Assembly (NCBI RefSeq): GCF_006636215.1
Contig: NZ_VIFM01000028.1
Coordinates: 1-64,000 of the forward strand
DNA: 64,000 nt
Origin: Myxococcus llanfairpwllgwyngyllgogerychwyrndrobwllllantysiliogogogochensis
GTDB taxonomy: Bacteria; Myxococcota; Myxococcia; Myxococcales; Myxococcaceae
Direction: 5' to 3'
The notes beneath the pieces are model-generated. The model did not search any database. It was not told the origin of the DNA and worked only from the letters and a program-made list of their open reading frames with translations. The position numbers were made by a program, and so were the translations under genes. Within the stretch, counting starts at the first letter, position 1. The number at the start of each line of letters is the position of its first letter. Positions 1-8,866 of the stretch are shown here, piece by piece.

Positions 1-62
1 CCCTTTCCCACCCTGTGCCGTGAAGTCGCCCCACTGGCGCCTCCGGCACCCAGCGACTCGCC

Positions 63-2240
63 TCAGGCGCCCGCGCGAGGCTGCCGCGCCGGGTCTTCGT
101 TCAGGAGCGGAAGCGACGGCTCCACCGGCAGCTCCAGCACGAAGGAAGCGCCCGCCCCCCGGGTGCTGCTGACCTGGACGGAGCCACCATGTGCCTCCGC
201 GATGCGGCGCGTGAGATACAGCCCCAGGCCCAGGCCTCCGTACTCCTGCGTGGAGACCGCCCGTTCGAAGGGGCCGAAGATGCGCTCCACCGCTTCGGGA
301 GGGACGCCGATGCCCCGGTCCGTGACGACGAGCCGGGCGCGGCCTCCCACCTGACTCAGCGCCACGTCCACCTCTCCCCCCGCGCCGAACTTGATGGCGT
401 TGGACACCAGGTTGGAGAGGGCCTGCTCCACGCGCCCCGGGTCCAACCACCCGCGCACCCGCTGGGCCGTGGCCGTCAGTCGCAGCGGTGTCCCGGCGCG
501 CGTCGCCTCTTCCATGGAGCGCTCCAGCACGTCATCCACCAGCGCGGTGAGGTCCACCCACTCGCGCCGCAACTCCAGCCCGCCCGCCTTGAACAAGCCG
601 ACGTCCAGCACGTTCTCCACCAGGCGCGTCAACCGCCGCGACTGTCGGGCAATGGCCTCCAGTCGCTCCAGCAGGAAGCCGTTCTCGGTGCCTCCGCGCA
701 GCAGCGCCATCAACCCCTGCACCCGCAGGGTGAGCGTGGCCAGCGGCGTGCGCAGCTCGTGCGCCGCCACGGCGATGAAGTCCTCACGCACGGCGACGGC
801 CTCACGGGCCTCTTCCAGCAGTCGCGCGTTCTCCAGCGCCATCGCGCACCTGCGCGCCACGTCGTCCGCCAGCACATGCTCCCGTCTGCGTCGCCCTGTC
901 CCCTCCAGGTCCATGGCCACCGCCAGCGCGCCCACCACCTGTCCGCGCACTCGCAGCGGCACCAGCACCCCTGCGCCCTCCGGGCCCGTCCATTCGCTCG
1001 CCTGCGCTGGCAACGGAGGAAACCGTCCTCGCAGCCCCACTTCGCGCGCGGGCGTCCAGCCCGCCGCCGCCACCCGCTCCACCACGCCGTCGGTGTTCTG
1101 CAACCAGATGGCGACACCTGTCGCGAGCTCGGGCACGAGCAGCCGCGCCACCCGAGGCAGCGTGACGCTCCATTCAGGGGACTCGGCGAGCACCCCGCCC
1201 ACGGTGGCCAACACGCGCTGCGCCGCCTCCGCGCGCCGCCGTTCCGCCACCACGGCCGCCACCGTCAGCGCCGTCAGGCTGAGCACGGACATGAACACCT
1301 GCACGGACAGGACGCGCTCCGACGCGGACACGGACAGCGCCCCGAAGGGCCCTATGTCCAGGCGCGTGTACTCCACCGCCACCGCGCTCATCACCGCGGA
1401 CGCGCTCGCCGCCCCCCGAGGCCCCAGCCGCAGCGCCGCGGCGATGACCAGGGGAAACGCCGCGTAGGGCAGCGTGGTGGAGAGCGCCGCGGACCCCGTC
1501 GTGCCCTCGACACTGAAGACCAGGACGCCGACGAGCGCCACCACCGCTATCATGAAGACGGACTCCACCAGTCGTCTCGGCGGAGAGGTCGCGCGCGCCA
1601 CGGGCCACCACGTCAGCAGCAGCGGCGCGACGAGCACCGTGCCCAGCGCGTCACTCAGCCACCAGACAATCCATTCGCTCGCGAACGACGCGGAGCCCAA
1701 CCACCTCGTCGCGCCGAGCGCGCCCAGCGTGGCGCTCGGCAGCGCCCCCACCACCGCCCCGAGCACCAGCAGCCCCGTGACATCTCGCACGCGATGGAAG
1801 CGGACGATTCCACCCAGCAAGCGACGCATCAGCGCCGCCCCCAGCCAGGTGCGCAGCACGTTGCCCAGCCCCCACGTCGCGGCAAGCCCCCAGGGCAGGC
1901 CCTGGGACAGCACCGAGCCCAGCTCCGCGGCGAACACGGCGGCCAGCAGGGCGGGCCACATGCGCGTGGGCGAGCGCATGAGGAACGCCAGCGTCAGCCC
2001 CGCGGGCAGCCAGAGGATGGCGCTGCTCAGGGGCGGAAACACGAAGTGGGAGCTGACGACCTTCAGGACCTCGAAGGACACCGCGAGCAGTACCGCTCGC
2101 TCCCAGGCGGCGCGCCCCAGCGTGAGTGCCATTCCGACCCCCATCGCAAGGTAAACAGCCAGGGCGGGGAAGCGCGGCCGGGCCAAAGGAGCAGGAGGGC
2201 CCCCGTCCGCCCAGGCCGGCCTGGAGTCGGAGGCAGGCAC
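63..2240 (-). CDS. MASE1/GAF sensor histidine kinase
   Basis: Membrane sensor kinase of a two-component system. Residues about 45-335 form a MASE1-type region of eight or so hydrophobic segments. A GAF-like domain follows (about 345-475), then a HisKA dimerisation domain with the phospho-acceptor in AAHELRTPLA (His494). The HATPase domain (about 590-705) has the N box NLVSNAIKFG, the G1 box DRGIGV and the G2 box GLGLGLY. There is no receiver domain, so the partner regulator lies elsewhere. The first 32 residues are Pro/Ala-rich and only 34 bp separate this start from the divergent gene, so a start at Met33 (position 2144) is possible. The stimulus is unknown. Family assignment is firm. Confidence 0.9.
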   Translation of the reverse strand: MPASDSRPAWADGGPPAPLARPRFPALAVYLAMGVGMALTLGRAAWERAVLLAVSFEVLKVVSSHFVFPPLSSAILWLPAGLTLAFLMRSPTRMWPALLAAVFAAELGSVLSQGLPWGLAATWGLGNVLRTWLGAALMRRLLGGIVRFHRVRDVTGLLVLGAVVGALPSATLGALGATRWLGSASFASEWIVWWLSDALGTVLVAPLLLTWWPVARATSPPRRLVESVFMIAVVALVGVLVFSVEGTTGSAALSTTLPYAAFPLVIAAALRLGPRGAASASAVMSAVAVEYTRLDIGPFGALSVSASERVLSVQVFMSVLSLTALTVAAVVAERRRAEAAQRVLATVGGVLAESPEWSVTLPRVARLLVPELATGVAIWLQNTDGVVERVAAAGWTPAREVGLRGRFPPLPAQASEWTGPEGAGVLVPLRVRGQVVGALAVAMDLEGTGRRRREHVLADDVARRCAMALENARLLEEAREAVAVREDFIAVAAHELRTPLATLTLRVQGLMALLRGGTENGFLLERLEAIARQSRRLTRLVENVLDVGLFKAGGLELRREWVDLTALVDDVLERSMEEATRAGTPLRLTATAQRVRGWLDPGRVEQALSNLVSNAIKFGAGGEVDVALSQVGGRARLVVTDRGIGVPPEAVERIFGPFERAVSTQEYGGLGLGLYLTRRIAEAHGGSVQVSSTRGAGASFVLELPVEPSLPLLNEDPARQPRAGA

Positions 2241-2274
2241 TCACGCGCCGTGCTCGCTAGAGTGCCGCCGCCCC

Positions 2275-2814
2275 GTGCCCTTCGCCTACTACGAGAGCCT
2301 CAATCCCGAGCAGCGACGCACCTATCGGATGAGCGATGGAGTGACGGCCCTCCGGGTGAGGGAGCCCACCGCCCTGCATCCCCTGGTGGACGAGGTCCGG
2401 GAGGCGCTGGCCATGGGTGAACGCGGCCCGCTGGAGCGCGCCACGACGCGGCTGGGCAAGGCGCTGTGCGAGCGGCTGGATGTCCCCGGCGTCCGGGTGG
2501 AGGTGCTGGACGTGCGCCCCTCTTCCGAGGAGGGCGAGCTGCACGGCCTCTACACCTGGGAGCCGGGACGCCGGCCGCGACTCCAGGTCTGGATGCGCAC
2601 CGCGAAGCAGGCGCGCGTGGTGGCCTTCCGCACGTACCTGCGCACCTTCCTCCACGAGCTGTGTCACCACCTGGACTTCCTGCTGCTGGAGCTGCCCCAC
2701 TCGTTCCACACGGACGGCTTCTTCCAGCGGGAGTCCAGCCTCTTCCAGCAGCTCGTCCCGGGCCGTGGCCCTCGCGGACGGAGGGCGGGCCCGGACGGGG
2801 AGCCGGGGCGGTAA
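2275..2814 (+). CDS. Small zinc metalloprotease-like protein (HELCHH motif)
   Basis: A 179-aa cytoplasmic-looking protein with one clear motif, TFLHELCHHLDF, which matches the HExxH zinc site of gluzincin/SprT-like peptidases. The residues HSFHTDGFF about 12 positions later are like the 'H-x-x-x-F' tail seen after HExxH in such families and may give the third ligand. It has no signal peptide or membrane segment. The start is a GTG (2275). An in-frame ATG at 2329 is an alternative, but the residues before it look like genuine protein. It is divergent from the histidine kinase and lies about 100 bp upstream of the M1 aminopeptidase, in the same direction. Substrate unknown. Confidence 0.7.
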   Translation: MPFAYYESLNPEQRRTYRMSDGVTALRVREPTALHPLVDEVREALAMGERGPLERATTRLGKALCERLDVPGVRVEVLDVRPSSEEGELHGLYTWEPGRRPRLQVWMRTAKQARVVAFRTYLRTFLHELCHHLDFLLLELPHSFHTDGFFQRESSLFQQLVPGRGPRGRRAGPDGEPGR

Positions 2815-2917
2815 GGGTGTGGCGGACGACACCCCACCCGGCGGACGACAGGTTTCTTGCACCCGCGTGACAGAAGTGGGAACGCGCGCCGCGAGCGAGG
2901 CTAGATTCCGCCTCCCT

Positions 2918-5470
2918 ATGGCGCATCCGACCGAAGACAAGAACTTCCGGCTCCCCACCGCCGTTCGCCCCCACCGCTACGCGGCCACGCTGACCCTGGA
3001 CCTGGACGCGAAGTCCTTCTCCGGACAGCAGACCATCGAAGTGGAGCTGGCCGAGCCCACGCGCGAAATCATCCTCCACGCCATCGCCCTGAAGCTGGGC
3101 GAGGTGTCCTTCCGCTCGGGCAACGCGCGGCACCAGCCCACGTCCATCCGGCCCGTGGAGGTGAGCGAGACGGTGGTGTTGAGCTTCGACGCCCCGCTGC
3201 CCAAGGGGCCCGCCACGCTGGAGCTCGGGTGGACGGGGTCCTTCACGGACGGCCTGCGCGGCCTGTACCTGGCGGGCAAGGTGGCCGCCACCCAGTTCGA
3301 GGCCGCCGACGCGCGCCGCGTCTTCCCCTGTTTCGACGAGCCCGCCTTCAAGGCGAAATGGTCGCTCAGCGTGCGCGTGCCCGAAGGGCTCGCCGTGCTG
3401 GGCAACGGCCCCATCGTCAAGGAGGAGAAGGACGGCGCGCTGACGAAGGTGACGTTCCAGGAGACGGAGGTGCTCAGCAGCTACCTCGTCGCGCTGGTGG
3501 TGGGCCCCTTGGTGGGCACGCCGGCGCAGCTGGTGGGGGGCGTGCCGGTGCGCACCTGGTCGCTGAAGGAGAAGGAGCACCTGACGCGCTTTGGCCAGGA
3601 CGTGGCGCTGGCGGTGCTGCCCCTGCTCCAGGACTACTTCGGCCTGCCGTATGCCTTCACCAAGCTGGACCAGGTGGGCATCCCGGACTTCGAGGCGGGC
3701 GCGATGGAGAACGCCGGCCTGATTACCTATCGCGAGGTCACCCTGCTGCTGGACCCGGCCACCGCGCCCCTGTCGGTGCAGAAGCGCGTGGCGGAAGTCG
3801 TGACGCACGAGCTGGCGCACCAGTGGTTCGGCAACTGGGTCACCATGGTGTGGTGGGACGACCTCTGGCTCAACGAGGCGTTCGCCACGTGGATGGCCTT
3901 CAAGATTGTCGACCAGTGGCGCCCCGAGTGGCGCATGTGGCTGGACTTCGACTCGCACCGCACCAGCGCGCTGTACCTGGACGCACTCAAGTCGACGCAC
4001 CCCATCCACGGCGAGGTGCGCAACGCGGGCGAGGCCGGTGAGAGCTTCGACGCGATTACGTACGAGAAGGGCGGCGCGGTGCTGCGGATGATTGAGGGCT
4101 TCCTCGGGGAAGGCCCCTTCCGCGATGGCATCCGCCTGTACATGCGCAAGCACGCGCGCGCCAACGCGGTGAAGGAAGACCTGTGGAACGCGCTGGGCGC
4201 GGCCGCGAAGCAGCCGGTGGAGGAGCTGGCCACCGCGTGGGTGGGCCAGAGCGGCTTCCCGCTGGTGACGGCGCATGTGGAGGGACGCGAGGTGGCGCTG
4301 TCGCAGCAGCGCTTCTATTCGGAGCCGGGCGTGGAGAGCGGCGAGAAGTGGCCGGTGCCCATGGTGCTGCGCTACGAGGACGCCTCCGGCGTGCGGGAGC
4401 AGCGCGTGCTGTTCCGCGACAAGCAGGCCACCGTGAAGCTGGAGGGCACTGGCGCGGTGAAGTGGCTGTGCGCCAACGCGGGCTCCACCGGCTTCTACCG
4501 CATGGCCTACGACAAGGCGTCGCTCGCGGCCCTGGCGTCGAACCTCCAGGTTCTGGCGCCCTCGGAGCGCATCGCCCTGCTGGAGGACCAGTGGGCGCTG
4601 GTGCGCTCGGGCCGGGGCTCGGTGGCGGACCTGTTGGACCTGGCGGCGCGCTTCGGGAACGAGGAGGACGACTCCGTCCTGGACGAGCTGGTGGGCAGGC
4701 TCGCGTACGTGGAGAACCGGCTGGTGGATGGCGAGGACCAGGCGCGCGTGCGTGCGTGGGTGGAGAAGCTGTTGAGCCCGGGGCTCAAGAAGCTGGGCTG
4801 GCAGGCGGCATCCGGTGAGTCGGACCGGGTGAAGCTGCGCCGCTCCGCGCTGGTGCGCGCGGTGGGAGGCCTGGCTCGCAGCCCGGAGGCGCTCGCGGAG
4901 GCCCGCCCGCGCGTGGCGCGCATGCTCCAGGGAGAGCGTGACGCGTTGGAGCCCAACCTGCTCGACGTGGCGGTGGCCATGGTGGCGCGCGCGGGAGACT
5001 CGGCCCTCTTCGACACGTTCCTCCAGAAGGTGCCGAAGGAGCCGGACCCGGCCACGCAGCGCCGCTACCTGATGGCGCTCACCGCCTTCGAGGACCCGGC
5101 GCTGGCCGAGCGCGCGCAGGGGCTGCTCTTCTCGGAGACGGTGAAGACGCAGGACGTGGCCAGCTTCGTGACGGGGCTTTTGGCCAACCGCACCGGCCGC
5201 GACGCGTGGTGGGCGCAGATGCGCAAGCAGTGGAAGGACGTCGTCGCGCGCACGGGCGGCGCGCCCATGCTGGTGCGGCGCATCGTGGAATCGCTGGGCA
5301 TGCTGCGCACGCGCGAGCACCTGGAGGCGGTGAAGGCGCTGCTGCGAGACAACCCGGTGAGCGACGCGAACCAGGCCACCGCGCAGACGCTGGAGCGGCT
5401 GTCGCAGGACGTGGAGCTGCGCGAGCGCTGCGGCCCGGAGGTCTCCGCGTGGCTGAAGCGCCAGCCCTGA
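2918..5470 (+). CDS. M1 family metallopeptidase (aminopeptidase N-like)
   Basis: An 850-aa zinc aminopeptidase that removes N-terminal residues from peptides. The exopeptidase signature GAMEN is at 261-265. The zinc site HELAH is at 297-301, with the third ligand Glu320 in LNEAFATW, the standard HExxH-x18-E spacing. A C-terminal ERAP1-like helical domain fills about 520-850. No signal peptide is visible, so it is probably cytoplasmic. I chose the ATG at 2918 because the translation begins directly with the conserved N-terminal beta domain (FRLPTAVRPHRY). The open frame extends upstream but reads as an out-of-frame overlap with the preceding gene. Length is typical of PepN/puromycin-sensitive relatives. 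Confidence 0.93.
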   Translation: MAHPTEDKNFRLPTAVRPHRYAATLTLDLDAKSFSGQQTIEVELAEPTREIILHAIALKLGEVSFRSGNARHQPTSIRPVEVSETVVLSFDAPLPKGPATLELGWTGSFTDGLRGLYLAGKVAATQFEAADARRVFPCFDEPAFKAKWSLSVRVPEGLAVLGNGPIVKEEKDGALTKVTFQETEVLSSYLVALVVGPLVGTPAQLVGGVPVRTWSLKEKEHLTRFGQDVALAVLPLLQDYFGLPYAFTKLDQVGIPDFEAGAMENAGLITYREVTLLLDPATAPLSVQKRVAEVVTHELAHQWFGNWVTMVWWDDLWLNEAFATWMAFKIVDQWRPEWRMWLDFDSHRTSALYLDALKSTHPIHGEVRNAGEAGESFDAITYEKGGAVLRMIEGFLGEGPFRDGIRLYMRKHARANAVKEDLWNALGAAAKQPVEELATAWVGQSGFPLVTAHVEGREVALSQQRFYSEPGVESGEKWPVPMVLRYEDASGVREQRVLFRDKQATVKLEGTGAVKWLCANAGSTGFYRMAYDKASLAALASNLQVLAPSERIALLEDQWALVRSGRGSVADLLDLAARFGNEEDDSVLDELVGRLAYVENRLVDGEDQARVRAWVEKLLSPGLKKLGWQAASGESDRVKLRRSALVRAVGGLARSPEALAEARPRVARMLQGERDALEPNLLDVAVAMVARAGDSALFDTFLQKVPKEPDPATQRRYLMALTAFEDPALAERAQGLLFSETVKTQDVASFVTGLLANRTGRDAWWAQMRKQWKDVVARTGGAPMLVRRIVESLGMLRTREHLEAVKALLRDNPVSDANQATAQTLERLSQDVELRERCGPEVSAWLKRQP

Positions 5471-5494
5471 CGCACCCCTCTTGAGAGGCTCCCG

Positions 5495-6853
5495 ATGAAG
5501 ACCACCCTGACGCCCGCAAGCCTCTCCAGCGCGCGCGAGTCCCTCCGGCGGGCCAACGCCGAGCTCGCGCGCGAGTACCCGGGGGAGTCCCCCCGTCGCC
5601 AGCCGGTGCACGTCGTGTACGGCGGCGCCCACCTCTTCCGCGCGGAGGCGGCGCGGAAGCTGGGGGACCTCGCCCTGGGGGCCATGAAGACCTACGCGCC
5701 GGACGCGGCGGAGCTGGCCCACGGCTTGGGCCTTCCCCAGCGCGGGCGCTTCGCCCAGCGCGTCTACGAGCGGGTGTTGGACAAGCTCGGAAGCGAGCCG
5801 GTGGAGGACTATCGCATCGACTTCGAGGACGGCTATGGCCACCGTCCCGACGAGGAGGAGGACTCGCACGCCGTCGCCGCCGCCCAGGAGATGGCGCGGG
5901 GACTGGCCCAGGGCTCGCTGCCGCCGTACGTGGGCATCCGGGTGAAGTCCTTCACCGAGGAGCTGTTCGAGCGGGCCTCTCGCACCCTGGACCTCTTCGT
6001 CACCACGCTCCTGGAGCACAGCGGCGGAAAGCTGCCGCCGTCGTTCGTCGTCACCCTGCCCAAGGTCTCCGTGCCCGAGCAGGTGGCGGCGCTCGCCCGC
6101 ATCCTGGAAGTGCTGGAGACGGAGCACGGCCTGACGCGCGGCGCGCTCGGGCTGGAGCTGATGGTGGAGACGCCCCAGGCCCTCTTCAACAAAGAAGGGA
6201 GCCTGCACCTGCCCGCGCTGGTGGCCGCGGGTGAGGGGCGCTGCTCCAGCGTGCACCTGGGGCTGTATGACTACACCGCCGCGCTCAGCGTCAGCGCCCA
6301 CGTGCAGAGCATGCTGCACCCCGCCTGCGACTTCCTGCGGGATTTGGTGCAGGTCTGCCTCGCGGGCACCGGCATCCAGCTGGCCGACGGCGCGACGAAC
6401 GTGATGCCCGTGCCGCCGAACAAGAAGCAGGGCGACCTGCCGCTGCTGCCCACGCAACTGCGTGAGAACAGCGAGGCGGTGCAGCGGGTGTGGCAGCTGT
6501 CCTATCGCCACATCCGTCACTCGCTGGAGCGTGGGTGGTATCAGGGCTGGGACTTGCACCCCGCGCAGCTGCCCGTACGCTACGCGGCCGTGTATGCCTT
6601 CTTCCTGGAGGGCCTGGACACCGCCACCCGGCGCCTCAAGGCCTTCATGGAGAAGGCGGCCCAGGCGACGCTGGTGGGTGACGTGTTCGACGACGCGGCG
6701 ACGGGCCAGGGCCTGCTCAACTTCTTCCTCCGGGGCCTGAGCTGCGGCGCGCTCAGCCAGGACGAAGCGCTGGCCACCGGCCTCACGCTGGAGGAGCTGC
6801 GAAGCCGCTCCTTCCGCGCCATCGTCGAGTCACGTCGCGCCCGAGTCTCGTAG
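5495..6853 (+). CDS. HpcH/HpaI aldolase/CitE-like protein (DUF6986)
   Basis: A 452-aa soluble protein resembling the DUF6986 branch of the PEP-pyruvate/TIM-barrel superfamily (CitE, malate synthase and HpcH relatives). Some databases label this group 'phosphoenolpyruvate kinase'. The features seen are YRIDFEDGYGHRPDEEEDSH, with the acidic metal-binding cluster of CitE-like enzymes, ALGLELMVETPQAL, which resembles the barrel Glu strand, and HLGLYDYTAALS. It starts 24 bp after the aminopeptidase and is probably co-transcribed, with SD-like GAGAGGC before the ATG. The reaction is not proven by sequence. A C-C lyase or condensing activity on a short acyl-CoA or keto acid is the family expectation. 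Confidence 0.72.
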   Translation: MKTTLTPASLSSARESLRRANAELAREYPGESPRRQPVHVVYGGAHLFRAEAARKLGDLALGAMKTYAPDAAELAHGLGLPQRGRFAQRVYERVLDKLGSEPVEDYRIDFEDGYGHRPDEEEDSHAVAAAQEMARGLAQGSLPPYVGIRVKSFTEELFERASRTLDLFVTTLLEHSGGKLPPSFVVTLPKVSVPEQVAALARILEVLETEHGLTRGALGLELMVETPQALFNKEGSLHLPALVAAGEGRCSSVHLGLYDYTAALSVSAHVQSMLHPACDFLRDLVQVCLAGTGIQLADGATNVMPVPPNKKQGDLPLLPTQLRENSEAVQRVWQLSYRHIRHSLERGWYQGWDLHPAQLPVRYAAVYAFFLEGLDTATRRLKAFMEKAAQATLVGDVFDDAATGQGLLNFFLRGLSCGALSQDEALATGLTLEELRSRSFRAIVESRRARVS

Positions 6854-6867
6854 CCGGGCGAGCCCTT

Positions 6868-6899
6868 TTCCGCCGAGGGCGACTCAGCTCTCGGCGGAA
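6868..6899. terminator. Convergent-gene hairpin, possible bidirectional terminator
   Basis: A perfect 10-bp inverted repeat (TTCCGCCGAG at 6868-6877 and its complement at 6890-6899) lies between the convergent genes ending at 6853 and 6884. The loop contains the stop codon of the minus-strand gene. No T-run follows on either strand, so intrinsic termination would be weak. Confidence 0.4.
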
Positions 6900-7999
6900 C
6901 CCGGGCCCGGCGGCGCATCCTCGCCCCCCGGAGGTGCGTCGCCTGCTCCGCTGCTCGCCGCGCGGTGCGCGCGCACCAGGGCCACGTCGATGGCCACCGC
7001 GCCGAGTAGGAAGAGGAGCGGGCCCGCGTGCAATCCCAGGCCGAGCAGTCCCCACAAGGTGACGACGCCGGCCAGGAGGTACGGGAGCATGGGCGGCACG
7101 GCGTCGCGGGCACGCGGCACGGCGGCCAGCAGCCCCAGGGACATGAGGGCCAGGACGACGAGCGGCGCACCGGGCCGGGCGCGTCCCGACTTCGCGAAGA
7201 AGGAGGACGTGTTGGTGAGGCCGGGCTTCCACGTGTACCTGCTGTCCGTATACGTGTGGCCCGTGGAGCGGCCGGTGTTGTCCACCTCGTACACGAGCTT
7301 GTCGTCGTAGCCGTAGCCGCCCAGGGACGTGGACGAGCGCATCCCCGTGCCCCAGGAGAACAGCATCGACACCGCGCACACGGCGGCGCCCGCGCACACC
7401 CAGAGCTTCAGTCGCGAGGCCTCCGGTGAAGGCCGCAGCTCGGGTGCCGAGGCGGAGGACGCCTGGAACACGCGCCACTGCACGTATCCCAGCACGACGG
7501 CGGCCCCCACCCAGACGAGCGGCACCAATCCGAAGCCCAGGGACAGGAACGCGAAGGTGACGGCCAGCGCGGTGAAGAGCGGCAGGAAGGCGGCGTGCGA
7601 GGCCACCTGGGCGAGCTTCTCCAGTGGCGGGGGAACGGGGCGGCCGGCGGCGCTCCACTCACGGGCACCGAGCAGGATGCTGCCCGCGAGCATCGTCACG
7701 GACCACGGCAGGCCAATGCTCCCGCCGATGATGGGAAGGCCCGGCAGGAGCACGGCGGCGGCGACCAGCCCCGAGCCGAGCAGCGGCAGCGAGCCGCCCG
7801 GCAGCCGCTCACGCAGACGAGGGTCCTCCAGAATCGACTGCACGGCGCGGCCCGCGGACTCGGCGGTGCGCCGGGCGGACTCGGCGGTGTCCTCGGAGAA
7901 CAGCGGCTTGTCGAAGGAAGGCTTCACGTCCCGGCCACAGTGGGGACACGCGGCGATGCGCGCTTCGGGAAGTGGCTGACCGCAGTGCGGGCAGGACAT
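6884..7999 (-). CDS. Zinc-ribbon multi-pass membrane protein
   Basis: A 371-aa protein of unknown function. It begins with a compact double-Cys zinc ribbon (MSCPHCGQPLPEARIAACPHCG, Cys at residues 3, 6, 18 and 21). A short hydrophilic linker follows, then about eight to nine hydrophobic segments. A hydrophilic loop (about 225-270, rich in Tyr, Thr and Ser) separates the last pair from the rest. The tail is Gly/Pro/Glu-rich. The ribbon at the extreme N-terminus fixes the start. It is monocistronic, convergent with the CitE-like gene. The layout (cytoplasmic zinc ribbon plus polytopic domain) recurs in the 1673-aa protein at 57978, without clear sequence similarity. Confidence 0.75.
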   Translation of the reverse strand: MSCPHCGQPLPEARIAACPHCGRDVKPSFDKPLFSEDTAESARRTAESAGRAVQSILEDPRLRERLPGGSLPLLGSGLVAAAVLLPGLPIIGGSIGLPWSVTMLAGSILLGAREWSAAGRPVPPPLEKLAQVASHAAFLPLFTALAVTFAFLSLGFGLVPLVWVGAAVVLGYVQWRVFQASSASAPELRPSPEASRLKLWVCAGAAVCAVSMLFSWGTGMRSSTSLGGYGYDDKLVYEVDNTGRSTGHTYTDSRYTWKPGLTNTSSFFAKSGRARPGAPLVVLALMSLGLLAAVPRARDAVPPMLPYLLAGVVTLWGLLGLGLHAGPLLFLLGAVAIDVALVRAHRAASSGAGDAPPGGEDAPPGPGSAES

Positions 8000-8058
8000 G
8001 GGCTCACTCCTGACGACAGGATGGACCCAGGCAGCCTACCTCCGGCACGCGCCCGACG

Positions 8059-8688
8059 TCACAGCAGCTCGACGGAGAACACCAGGTCACAGGTGGAATA
8101 GGAGTCCTTGGACCGGGAGACCTCCAGCGTCATCCGCGTGGCCTCTTCATCCGTCGCGCTCGTCATCCGCCGAGGGTCATACGTGTCGTAGATGCTCAGT
8201 CGCGAGTCCCGCCAGTTCCATCGCGGAGCACAGGTCTCCATCAGGTACGAGGAATAGAGATGGAACCGGTCCTGCAAAGGCTTGCACTCCATGTTGCCTT
8301 GCACGCAGTAGATATAATCCCCCAGCGCGCGCGTGCTGTAGACAGTGCAGCGGAAGTCCTGGATGCCCTTCCTCGACTCCCAGACGGAGACGTCTTCCGA
8401 GTAGCTCTTCAACGGCGCGCCACGCAGGGATTGGAAGCCCTGACCGGCTCCGCGCAGCACCGCCTTCACTTCCTTGCAGAAGGCCGCGCGGTTGGGGAGC
8501 GCCGCGCCCTCGACGGCGCTGTCGACAGTCGTCACACCGACCTTGGAGTCGCGCGGAGGCAGTTGCTTGAAGGGCACCGTGCTCCGCGGACGATATCCCG
8601 ACGTGGAGTACTGCGCGTGCGCGCCCCCACTCACCACCGTGAGGACGAGAGCAAGCCACGGCGATACACCAGCAGGTCGATGAAACAT
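8059..8688 (-). CDS. Secreted protein of unknown function
   Basis: A 209-aa protein with a signal peptide: a hydrophobic stretch around residues 9-24 ending at AHA, followed by a mature Q-Y-S-T start. The mature part has several Cys residues (FRCTVYST, YCVQGNMECKPL, TCAPRWNW, STCDLVF) that could form two disulfides, which suits a periplasmic or exported location. I recognise no family motif. Its upstream region (8689-8866) is shared with the divergent gene at 8867. Confidence 0.65.
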   Translation of the reverse strand: MFHRPAGVSPWLALVLTVVSGGAHAQYSTSGYRPRSTVPFKQLPPRDSKVGVTTVDSAVEGAALPNRAAFCKEVKAVLRGAGQGFQSLRGAPLKSYSEDVSVWESRKGIQDFRCTVYSTRALGDYIYCVQGNMECKPLQDRFHLYSSYLMETCAPRWNWRDSRLSIYDTYDPRRMTSATDEEATRMTLEVSRSKDSYSTCDLVFSVELL

Positions 8689-8866
8689 GGGTCCATTCCC
8701 CCTCTGAATGACTGAAGCCTCGGCGGACGCCGCCGTATACGCGACCTGACAGGCGCGTCAATCCCATGCCAATTCACGCACCGTGGGACACACCACGATT
8801 GTCAGAGTTTGATGACAGACCAGCTCATTCGGCTAGAGTGCGCACCGCTCGCCGTCGAGGGGGGAA

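Noticed and set aside
189..2420. A 743-codon plus-strand frame over the first histidine kinase
   Set aside because: Antisense to a clear MASE1/HisKA/HATPase protein and rich in His, Arg and Gln with no domain pattern.
2300..6559. A 1419-codon open frame on the minus strand
   Set aside because: It runs antisense across the M1 aminopeptidase, CitE-like and protease genes. The product is His/Arg/Gln-rich with no domain, a usual shadow of very GC-rich codons.
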